Below, piece after piece: positions 9,633 through 17,060 of a stretch of DNA of 64,000 bases. Under the pieces are notes generated by a model. The model was not told where the DNA came from, did no database searches, and saw only the letters and a list, made by a program, of their open reading frames with translations. The first letter of the stretch is position 1. The number at the start of each line of letters is the position of its first letter. The stretch is from Clostridiales bacterium (GTDB lineage Bacteria; Bacillota; Clostridia; Lachnospirales; Lachnospiraceae), in assembly GCA_018374355.1 (NCBI GenBank), contig JAHAFI010000012.1, positions 1 to 64,000 on the forward strand. Reading direction: 5' to 3'. Made by a program: the position numbers and the translations under genes.

Positions 9633-10925
9633 ATGGATACAGCAATGACACGAGAAATGTACAAAGAAATGGGAATCAGCGCCCCGGTCTACGAATTCGG
9701 TCAGAAAATCGCCGAAGGACTGGAAGAGCGTTTCCACAAAATCGATCAGGTGGCAGAATACAACCAGCTCAAAGTGGTAAATGCCATGCAGAAATGTAAG
9801 GCAAGCGAAGCCTGCCTGTATGCCTCCAGCGGCTACGGCTACAACGATGTGGGAAGGGATACGCTGGAAGAAATCTATGCGGCGGCTTTCCATGCGCAGT
9901 CCGCTCTGGTACGTCCCCAGATCGCCTGCGGAACCCATGCTTTAGCGGTTGCTCTGTCAGGAAATCTCCGTCCGGGAGATGAACTTCTTTCTCCTGTGGG
10001 AAAACCCTATGACACACTGGAAGAAGTGATCGGAATCCGCCCGTCTAAGGGCTCTCTGGCGGAATACGGTGTAACCTACCGTCAGGTAGACCTTCTGGAT
10101 GACGGATCTTTTGACTTCGATAATATCCGAAAAGCCATCAACGAAAAAACCCGTCTGGTTACCATCCAGCGTTCCAAAGGATATCAGACACGTCCGACCC
10201 TGTCGGTAGCACGGATCGGCGAACTGATCGCTTTCGTAAAAGAAATCAAACCGGATGTCATCTGTATGGTCGATAACTGCTACGGCGAATTCGTAGAGAC
10301 CATCGAGCCTACCGATGTGGGTGCGGATCTGATCGTCGGTTCTCTGATCAAAAATCCGGGGGGCGGACTTGCTCCCATCGGCGGTTATATCGCAGGAAAA
10401 ACGGAATATGTGGAAAATGCAGCTTTCCGTCTGACTTCCCCGGGTCTGGGAAGAGAAGTCGGCGCTACGCTCGGTGTAAACCAGCCCTTCTATCAGGGAT
10501 TTTTCTTAGCTCCGACGGTTACCGCAAATGCTTTAAAGGGCGCCATTTTCGCAGCAAACATTTATGAGCGGCTGGGATTTTCCGTTGTTCCCAACAGCAC
10601 GGAAAGCCGTCACGATATTATTCAGGCTGTTACTTTAGAATCCCCGGAGAGAGTGATCGCTTTCTGTAAAGGAATTCAGGCGGCAGCTCCCATCGACAGC
10701 TATGTAGATCCGGAACCATGGGCGATGCCGGGATACGACAGTGATGTAATCATGGCAGCAGGTGCATTTGTTCAGGGTTCTTCCATTGAGCTGAGCGCTG
10801 ACGGCCCGATCAAGCCGCCCTATGCGGTATACTTTCAGGGAGGACTCACATGGGAACATGCAAAGCTGGGCATCATGATGAGTCTGCAGAAATTATATGA
10901 AAAAGGACTGGTTACACTGTCATGA
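9633..10925 (+). CDS. Methionine gamma-lyase family PLP enzyme (YnbB-like)
   Basis: A 430-residue fold-type I pyridoxal-phosphate enzyme often annotated as methionine gamma-lyase family or aluminium resistance protein (B. subtilis YnbB). VDNCYGEFVE carries the PLP-contacting aspartate near residue 213, and GSLIKNPGGGLAP near 236-249 contains the likely Schiff-base lysine. It probably acts on a sulfur amino acid or related C-S substrate; the true reaction is not established from sequence. It lies 64 bases after miaA, the usual clostridial order, and overlaps the next gene by 4 bases (ATGA). Confidence 0.85.
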   Translation: MDTAMTREMYKEMGISAPVYEFGQKIAEGLEERFHKIDQVAEYNQLKVVNAMQKCKASEACLYASSGYGYNDVGRDTLEEIYAAAFHAQSALVRPQIACGTHALAVALSGNLRPGDELLSPVGKPYDTLEEVIGIRPSKGSLAEYGVTYRQVDLLDDGSFDFDNIRKAINEKTRLVTIQRSKGYQTRPTLSVARIGELIAFVKEIKPDVICMVDNCYGEFVETIEPTDVGADLIVGSLIKNPGGGLAPIGGYIAGKTEYVENAAFRLTSPGLGREVGATLGVNQPFYQGFFLAPTVTANALKGAIFAANIYERLGFSVVPNSTESRHDIIQAVTLESPERVIAFCKGIQAAAPIDSYVDPEPWAMPGYDSDVIMAAGAFVQGSSIELSADGPIKPPYAVYFQGGLTWEHAKLGIMMSLQKLYEKGLVTLS

Positions 10926-12100
10926 AAAGAATCGTCATCATCGGCGGCGGAGCTTCCGGACTGATCGGAGCGATCCATGCCGCCCGCATGGGAGCACAGG
11001 TCACGATTCTGGAACAGAATGAAAAACTGGGAAAAAAGATTCTTGCAACGGGAAACGGCAGGTGCAATCTGACCAATCTCCATCAGGAAGCCTCCTGTTA
11101 CCAAAGCAGTCAGCCGGAATATCCATGGTCGGTGATCCGGCAGTTTCCCCTTTCCGATACCCTTCACTTTTTCTCAACGCTGGGTATCTGTACCAGAGAG
11201 CGGAACGGCTGGCTGTACCCTTACAGCGATCAGGCTGCCAGTGTGGCAGAAGCTCTTGAACTGGAAGCCCGCCATCGGAAAGTAAAAATCAAGACCCGGG
11301 AGGAAGTGACCGATATCAAAATCCTTCCCGAAGGTTTTCAGGTACTCACAAAAACATGGCACTATGAATGCGACCGGGTTCTGATCTGCTGCGGTGGAAA
11401 AGCATCTTCCGTTGAGGGCAGCAGTGATTTCGGATATCACCTTGCCAAAAAGCTGGGACATACCGTTATAGAACCCATGCCTGCTCTGGCAGCTTTAAAG
11501 GGCAGCAGCAATTATTTTGGGAAATGGGCAGGCTCCCGTATGGATGGAACCATCCGTCTCGATATTGCAGGAGAATCCGCCCGAACAGAGCGGGGGGAGA
11601 TTCTGTTCACCGACTACGGCATTTCAGGCATCGCTGTTTTTCAGTTAAGCCGCTATGCCATACGGGCAGCGAGAGAGGGGCGCAGAGTCACCTGCCATCT
11701 GGATCTGATGCCGGATGTTTCCAAGGAGGAGCTTTTGAGCCTTTTGGAAAAACGTCAGGATGACTGTCCTTACAAATCTGTTCAGGAGCTTTTGATCGGC
11801 CTGCTGCCTAAGAAAATGATTTCTGTACTGGCTCCGGCTAAAGCAGATCTGGACACCGTAGCAGCAAATTTAAAGGACTGGGCGGTTCCCATCCGTGATG
11901 CCTATTCCCTGAAGCAGGCTCAGATCTGTTCGGGAGGGGTGGATACCAAAGAACTGACGGACCATCTGGAATCCCGCATTCATCCGGGCATTTTCTTTGC
12001 CGGAGAAGTGGTGGATGCAGACGGTCCCTGCGGAGGCTATAACCTACAGTGGGCATGGTCCAGCGGCACGGTAGCCGGACAGAGCGCCGCCCGGTCTTAA
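10922..12100 (+). CDS. HI0933-family NAD(P)/FAD-dependent oxidoreductase
   Basis: 392-residue flavoprotein of the HI0933/YtfP-type family. The N-terminal Rossmann motif GGGASGL (residues 7-13) binds FAD, and NGRCNLTN near 46-53 is the family signature. The C-terminal GEVVDADGPCGGYNLQWAWSSG closes the FAD site. The substrate is unknown; related proteins are implicated in tRNA or nucleotide redox chemistry, but I claim no reaction. Translation is coupled to the upstream PLP enzyme by an ATGA overlap. Confidence 0.85.
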   Translation: MKRIVIIGGGASGLIGAIHAARMGAQVTILEQNEKLGKKILATGNGRCNLTNLHQEASCYQSSQPEYPWSVIRQFPLSDTLHFFSTLGICTRERNGWLYPYSDQAASVAEALELEARHRKVKIKTREEVTDIKILPEGFQVLTKTWHYECDRVLICCGGKASSVEGSSDFGYHLAKKLGHTVIEPMPALAALKGSSNYFGKWAGSRMDGTIRLDIAGESARTERGEILFTDYGISGIAVFQLSRYAIRAAREGRRVTCHLDLMPDVSKEELLSLLEKRQDDCPYKSVQELLIGLLPKKMISVLAPAKADLDTVAANLKDWAVPIRDAYSLKQAQICSGGVDTKELTDHLESRIHPGIFFAGEVVDADGPCGGYNLQWAWSSGTVAGQSAARS

Positions 12101-12101
12101 A

Positions 12102-12113
12102 GTAACTATTCAG
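12102..12113 (+). repeat. Solo end motif of the dispersed element
   Basis: GTAACTATTCAG, identical to the terminal repeat of the 145-bp elements elsewhere in the window. It sits immediately after the oxidoreductase stop, in a 72-base intergenic gap. No internal hairpins or opposite end are present, so it is a remnant or a chance match. Confidence 0.4.
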
Positions 12114-12172
12114 TCTTTCTGGCTTCACAGCTACTGCTTAAATGGTCATCATCAAATAATAAGGAGAATCCA

Positions 12173-13828
12173 ATGATTCGAATATCTCAGCTAAAACTTC
12201 CTCTCAACCACACCCGCCGGATGATGGAAGAGAAGATTTGCCAGCAGTTAAAAATAAAAAATACCGATCTGATTTCATGGAAGATTGTCAAACGCTCCGT
12301 AGACGCCAGAAAGAAACCGGAGCTCACCTTTGTCTATACGGTTGAGGTGGAAACGGAAAAAGAGCGGAAAATCATGCACCGCATAGATAAGGTTGGCAAT
12401 AAAAATATTATGTCAATCAAACAGGCGGAATATCAGATTCCAGCTCACGGAGAAGAGAAGCTTCATCACCCTCCCGTCATCATCGGAAGCGGTCCGGCCG
12501 GACTTTTCTGCGCTTGGCTTCTTGCTAAAGCAGGCTATCAGCCCATCGTTTTAGAGCGTGGGGAAATGGCCCGGAAACGAAAGGCTCAGGTGGATGCTTT
12601 CTGGGACGGAGGTCCACTGCATCCAAACAGCAATGTACAGTTCGGTGAAGGCGGAGCCGGAACCTTTTCTGACGGAAAGCTGAACACCTCCGTCAAAGAT
12701 CCGTACGGCAGGAATAAAAAGGTTTTGGAGCTTTTTGTAGAGGCAGGAGCTCCTGAGGAAATTCTTTATGACCATAAGCCCCATCTGGGAACGGATCTCC
12801 TGATTACCGTTATCACCAATCTCCGTGAAAAAATCGAAGAAATGGGAGGATCCTTTCGTTTCAACAGTCAGGTAACGGATCTTCAGATAGAAGACGGAGC
12901 TGTCAGAAAAATCCAGATCAACCATCAGGAATGGCTGGAAACCCAAGTGGTGATTCCGGCTATCGGGCACAGCGCCAGAGACACCTTCACCATGCTGAAG
13001 GATAGGGGAATCGCCATGGAGGCCAAATCCTTCGCCGTCGGCGTGCGGATAGAGCATCCTCAGGAGATGATTAATCTGAGTCAGTACGGCAGCCGGCAGG
13101 TGGATATTCTGGGTGCGGCAAACTATAAGCTGACCCACCAGCTTTCTAATGGCAGAGGAATCTATTCCTTCTGCATGTGTCCGGGAGGCTATGTGGTAAA
13201 TGCTTCCTCTGAGGAGGGACATCTCGCCGTCAACGGTATGAGCTACCATGCCCGTGACAGTAAAAATGCCAACAGCGCTATGATTGTAACGGTCAGCCCT
13301 CAGGATTACACGGCCTACGCTCAGCAGTATCTCCGGCAGAAAAATAATTCCCTTGCAGAACGAATCGGAGAAAACCCGCTGGCCGGTATGTATTTTCAGC
13401 GTTATCTGGAGCAGGCGGCTTACCGCCTCCATGACGGCAAAATCCCGGTGCAGACCTTCGGGGATTTTCTGGCGAAAAAAGCTTCTGGCTCTTTAGGGGA
13501 TGTGACTCCCTGTATGAAAGGGGCATACGCTCCCGGCAACCTGCGGGAGATTTTTCCGGAATTTATATCCGAGTCCCTTGGGGAAGGCATCACAGCCTGC
13601 GGAAGAAAAATACAGGGCTTTGACCGTGCGGACGCTGTCTTATCCGGTGTGGAGAGCCGTACCTCTTCTCCGGTGCGTATCCCCAGAAATGAAGAATTTA
13701 TGTGTAATATTCAAGGGGTTTACCCTTGCGGCGAAGGGGCAGGATATGCAGGTGGAATCACCTCTGCCGCCATGGACGGTCTGCGGGTGGGCGAAGCCAT
13801 CTGTAAAAAATATGTGAATTTCCTATGA
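12173..13828 (+). CDS. FAD-dependent dehydrogenase-like protein
   Basis: 551 residues, a widespread uncharacterised family often labelled NAD(FAD)-utilizing dehydrogenase. The first 95 residues form a separate domain (SQLKLPLNHTRRMMEEKI...). The dinucleotide-binding motif GSGPAGLFCAWLLAKAG follows near residue 104-120. QFGEGGAGTFSDGKLNTSV near 155 is the family signature, and the C-terminal CGEGAGYAGGITSAAMDG completes the FAD site. AAGGAGA precedes the ATG. It follows another flavoprotein, suggesting linked redox roles, but the substrate is unknown. Confidence 0.8.
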   Translation: MIRISQLKLPLNHTRRMMEEKICQQLKIKNTDLISWKIVKRSVDARKKPELTFVYTVEVETEKERKIMHRIDKVGNKNIMSIKQAEYQIPAHGEEKLHHPPVIIGSGPAGLFCAWLLAKAGYQPIVLERGEMARKRKAQVDAFWDGGPLHPNSNVQFGEGGAGTFSDGKLNTSVKDPYGRNKKVLELFVEAGAPEEILYDHKPHLGTDLLITVITNLREKIEEMGGSFRFNSQVTDLQIEDGAVRKIQINHQEWLETQVVIPAIGHSARDTFTMLKDRGIAMEAKSFAVGVRIEHPQEMINLSQYGSRQVDILGAANYKLTHQLSNGRGIYSFCMCPGGYVVNASSEEGHLAVNGMSYHARDSKNANSAMIVTVSPQDYTAYAQQYLRQKNNSLAERIGENPLAGMYFQRYLEQAAYRLHDGKIPVQTFGDFLAKKASGSLGDVTPCMKGAYAPGNLREIFPEFISESLGEGITACGRKIQGFDRADAVLSGVESRTSSPVRIPRNEEFMCNIQGVYPCGEGAGYAGGITSAAMDGLRVGEAICKKYVNFL

Positions 13829-13923
13829 TAGCGGTATACTTTGCACGGATTTTGTGCTAAAATATTTTCCGTATAATATGACGTTTTGCTCTCTGCCTGA
13901 AGCAAAGAACAGGAGGGCAAACC

Positions 13924-14625
13924 ATGAAAAACAACTATAAGATTCAAGAAATGCCTGCAAATGAGCGGCCTTACGAAAAGTGTCTCAGCCGTGGACCGGA
14001 GGTATTATCCGACAGTGAACTTCTGGCGGTAATCATACGTTCGGGAACCCGGGGAAGCTCCTCGGTGGAGCTGGCCCAAACCGTATTGGAGCGGGGAAAA
14101 GGGCAGGAGGGACTTTTAGGCATCCATCATCTTTCCATGCAGGAGCTGATGGAAATCAAGGGAATCGGACAGGTAAAGGCGGTACAGATCAAATGTATCG
14201 GAGAACTGTCCAAAAGAATTGCTGCTGTTTCTGCGAAAAAGCTTTTGGATTTTCAAGATCCGGAAACAATCGCACACTACTATATGGAGCAGATGCGCCA
14301 TGAAGAGCAGGAACAGATGATCTGTATGATGCTGAATACCAAGAACCAGCTTCTGGGGGAGGAAGTGATATCCAAGGGCACGGTAAATGCTTCTCTGGTA
14401 TCGCCAAGGGACCTGATTCTTGCAGCTTTCCGCTATCATGCGGTCTATATCATTCTGGTACATAACCATCCCAGCGGCAGTCCCGAGCCCAGCAGAGAGG
14501 ATATTCTGCTGACCCGGCGGGTAATGGAAGCCTGCAGCCTTGTAGACATCCCCCTGCTGGATCACATTGTGATTGGGGACCGGAAGTATGTAAGCTTTCG
14601 GGAGGATGGAATATTGTCTTTTTAA
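13924..14625 (+). CDS. radC: RadC family JAB-domain protein
   Basis: 233 residues. An N-terminal helix-hairpin-helix region (MEIKGIGQVKA, 76-86) is followed by a JAB/MPN metal-binding domain whose HNHPSGSPEPSRED (180-193) gives H180, H182 and D193. The RadC name is historical; the DNA-repair role has been questioned and the biochemical function is unsettled. AGGAGG lies 7 bases before the ATG. In many Firmicutes radC sits directly before mreB, as here. Confidence 0.93.
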   Translation: MKNNYKIQEMPANERPYEKCLSRGPEVLSDSELLAVIIRSGTRGSSSVELAQTVLERGKGQEGLLGIHHLSMQELMEIKGIGQVKAVQIKCIGELSKRIAAVSAKKLLDFQDPETIAHYYMEQMRHEEQEQMICMMLNTKNQLLGEEVISKGTVNASLVSPRDLILAAFRYHAVYIILVHNHPSGSPEPSREDILLTRRVMEACSLVDIPLLDHIVIGDRKYVSFREDGILSF

Positions 14626-14652
14626 AATGCAAAACAGAAGGGATCTGCATTT

Positions 14653-15666
14653 ATGTTTAACCATGTCTATGGAATTGATCTGGGAAGCAGTATGATCAAA
14701 ATTTATTCCCGGAAAAATGATGAAATTGTAAAAGAGAAAAATATGATTGCCATACGGAACAAAGAGGATATCCTTGCAACGGGAGATGAGGCTTTCGAAA
14801 TGTTTGAAAAAAATCCCGGCAACGTAGAGGTTTCCTCCCCTATGTCCAACGGCATGATTGCAAATATCGGCAATCTCGAAGCTGTGCTGCATACCCTGCT
14901 GGAAAAAGCCAGCCGTCACGTAGGCCGCCGCCCCGAAATCTATTTTGCGGTTCCGGTGGATATGACCGAGATAGAAAAGAGAGCCTATTATTCTGTTTCC
15001 CAGAACGGACGGTTCCGAAAAAGTAAGGTTCTTTTGGTGGAGCGTCCCATCGCCGATGCCATTGCTCTGGGAATCCCGGTCATCAAGACCAAAGGTTCCA
15101 TGATCGTCAATATCGGGGCTGCTACTACAGAGATTTCCGTTATTGCCGACTCCCGTGTGATTATCAGCAAAATCATTCCTCTGGGGGGAGAACAGTTTAA
15201 TCATGATATCCTCAACAACATCCGGAGACGGAACAACTTCTCTGTCAGCCTGAGAACAGCCGGAAGGCTGAAGGTTTCACTGGCCGATCTGAAGCAGGAA
15301 AAGAAACTGGCGGGGAAAATCGTTGGTATTGACTGTGTTTCCGGGCTTCCCAGAGAAAAAATCATTACTTCCGCAACGATCAACGAAGCGATTCTTGATT
15401 CCGTACAGGGAATTGCCGCGGAGATCCGCACATTTCTGGAAAGAACACCGCCCCAGATCCATAAGGTCATTTTGTCTGAAGGAATCTATCTCACCGGCGG
15501 AAGTTCAAAAATCCCGAATCTTGCCCGGATCTTATCGGAGCAGGTGGGCTGTCCCATTTTGCTCTCCCGGTATTACGATCTGTGTACGGTATACGGTCTG
15601 AAAGAAATCATCACCCATGATGCTCTGCATCACTGGGCATTTACTCCGAAAAAACGGAAAAAGTAA
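14653..15666 (+). CDS. mreB: MreB-family rod shape-determining actin homologue (divergent)
   Basis: 337 residues of the actin/Hsp70 ATPase fold. Phosphate 1 motif GIDLGSSMIK is at 8-17, phosphate 2 MIVNIGAATTEI near 152, and the adenosine motif LTGGSSKIPNLARI near 280. It should polymerise under the membrane and steer side-wall synthesis with MreC, MreD, RodA and PBP2 encoded next to it. It departs from canonical MreB: GIDLGTANT is GIDLGSSMI and RPLxxGVIAD is SPMSNGMIAN. It could be a locus-specific paralogue. No strong ribosome-binding site is seen; AGAAGGGAT lies about 12 bases upstream of the ATG. Confidence 0.85.
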   Translation: MFNHVYGIDLGSSMIKIYSRKNDEIVKEKNMIAIRNKEDILATGDEAFEMFEKNPGNVEVSSPMSNGMIANIGNLEAVLHTLLEKASRHVGRRPEIYFAVPVDMTEIEKRAYYSVSQNGRFRKSKVLLVERPIADAIALGIPVIKTKGSMIVNIGAATTEISVIADSRVIISKIIPLGGEQFNHDILNNIRRRNNFSVSLRTAGRLKVSLADLKQEKKLAGKIVGIDCVSGLPREKIITSATINEAILDSVQGIAAEIRTFLERTPPQIHKVILSEGIYLTGGSSKIPNLARILSEQVGCPILLSRYYDLCTVYGLKEIITHDALHHWAFTPKKRKK

Positions 15667-15678
15667 CAAGGAGCTGTC

Positions 15679-16548
15679 ATGAAGAAAAAATCCAAATACA
15701 AACTGAAAACAAAACATCTGATTACCATGATGACTATTCTGTGCTTAGGTCTGATGGTACTGTCATTTTCCTCTGTTTTTTCCTTTGCCCCTGTCCGCAG
15801 TGCGCTGGGCTATGTGATTGTTCCGTTTCAGAACGGAATCAACACCGTGGGCGACTGGCTTACCGACCAGAAGGACGGATTTCAGGATATGAAAGAACTG
15901 GCAAAGGAAAATAAGCGCCTGCAGGAGCAGGTGGATGAGCTGACTGCAAAAAACACTACCCTGACTCAGGATCAGGAAGAGGTGGAGCGTCTCCGGGCTC
16001 TGTATAATCTGGATCAGGACTACTCCGAGTTTGAAAAAGTAGGGGCGCAGGTGATCGGCAAAGATCCCGGCAACTGGTACAGCACCTTTACCATCAACCG
16101 TGGAACAGAAGACGGCGTGGAAGTGGATATGAATGTCATTGCCGAGGGCGGTCTGGTAGGCATCGTCACAGCCACCGGAGACCATTGGGCTACCGTGCGC
16201 TCCATCATTGACGACAGCAGCAACGTAAGCGCCTCTGTTACCTCCATTTCCCAAAACTGTATGGTTACCGGCGATCTGCAGATGATGGATGACGGAAAGA
16301 TCCGTTTTATCCAGCTTACCGATAAGGAAAATCTGGTGCAGGCAGGAGATAAGGTTGTCACCTCCTCCGTCAGCAACCGTTTCCTGAAAGGTATTCTGAT
16401 CGGCTATATCAGCGATGTTGAAACTGATTCCAATAACCTGACCAAAAACGGTACGATCATTCCGGCAGTAAATTTCGAAGATATTCAGGAAGTTCTGGTT
16501 ATCAAACAGTTAAAACAGCAGCCGGAGACGGAAGGAGATGCCCAATGA
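15679..16548 (+). CDS. mreC: Rod shape-determining protein MreC
   Basis: 289 residues. A basic N-terminus leads into one transmembrane helix (about 13-33), then a coiled coil near 70-110 (KELAKENKRLQEQVDELTAK) and an extracytoplasmic beta-domain. It scaffolds the elongasome outside the membrane, linking MreB/MreD to PBP2. AAGGAG is 8 bases before the ATG. It overlaps mreD by 4 bases. Confidence 0.95.
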   Translation: MKKKSKYKLKTKHLITMMTILCLGLMVLSFSSVFSFAPVRSALGYVIVPFQNGINTVGDWLTDQKDGFQDMKELAKENKRLQEQVDELTAKNTTLTQDQEEVERLRALYNLDQDYSEFEKVGAQVIGKDPGNWYSTFTINRGTEDGVEVDMNVIAEGGLVGIVTATGDHWATVRSIIDDSSNVSASVTSISQNCMVTGDLQMMDDGKIRFIQLTDKENLVQAGDKVVTSSVSNRFLKGILIGYISDVETDSNNLTKNGTIIPAVNFEDIQEVLVIKQLKQQPETEGDAQ

Positions 16549-17060
16549 GACGGAAACTGATCCTGACAGTTTTGATACTTCTTACCTTTATTTTGCAGGG
16601 AACTGTGTTTCATGCTCTTTCCATTGCCTCCATCACGCCCAATGTGCTTCTGATCCTCACGGTATCCTTTGGATTTATGAGAGGAAAGAGAGAGGGGCTG
16701 TTTGTGGGCTTTTTCAGCGGCCTTCTGATCGATATTTTTTTCGGGGATATGATCGGATTCTATGCGCTTTTGTATATGTACATCGGATTCCTGAACGGAT
16801 TTTTATATAAAGTATTCTATGACGAGGATGTAAAGGTTCCTATGCTTTTGGTAGCCGTCAGTGATATTGCTTACGGCGTGATCGTTTATGGACTCCGGTT
16901 TATGCTGAGAGGCCGGCTGGATTTTTTCAGTTACCTGCACCACATTATCTTACCGGAAATGGTATACACCGTATTAATGACAGTCATCCTGTACCGGATT
17001 TTCTATCGGTTAAATCACTGGCTGGCGGAAATTGAATGGGAGGGACCAAGATTACCCTGA
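16545..17060 (+). CDS. mreD: Rod shape-determining protein MreD
   Basis: 171 residues, five or so hydrophobic helices, a typical small integral-membrane MreD. GLFVGFFSGLLIDIFFGD near 48-65 is the recognisable conserved region. It starts inside the end of mreC (ATGA), and its stop TGA overlaps the probable PBP2 start, so mreC-mreD-PBP2 are translationally coupled. Confidence 0.92.
   Translation: MRRKLILTVLILLTFILQGTVFHALSIASITPNVLLILTVSFGFMRGKREGLFVGFFSGLLIDIFFGDMIGFYALLYMYIGFLNGFLYKVFYDEDVKVPMLLVAVSDIAYGVIVYGLRFMLRGRLDFFSYLHHIILPEMVYTVLMTVILYRIFYRLNHWLAEIEWEGPRLP

Noticed and set aside
14116..15204. 362-codon minus-strand frame opposite radC and mreB
   Set aside because: Antisense shadow of two conserved genes; the translation has no family features.
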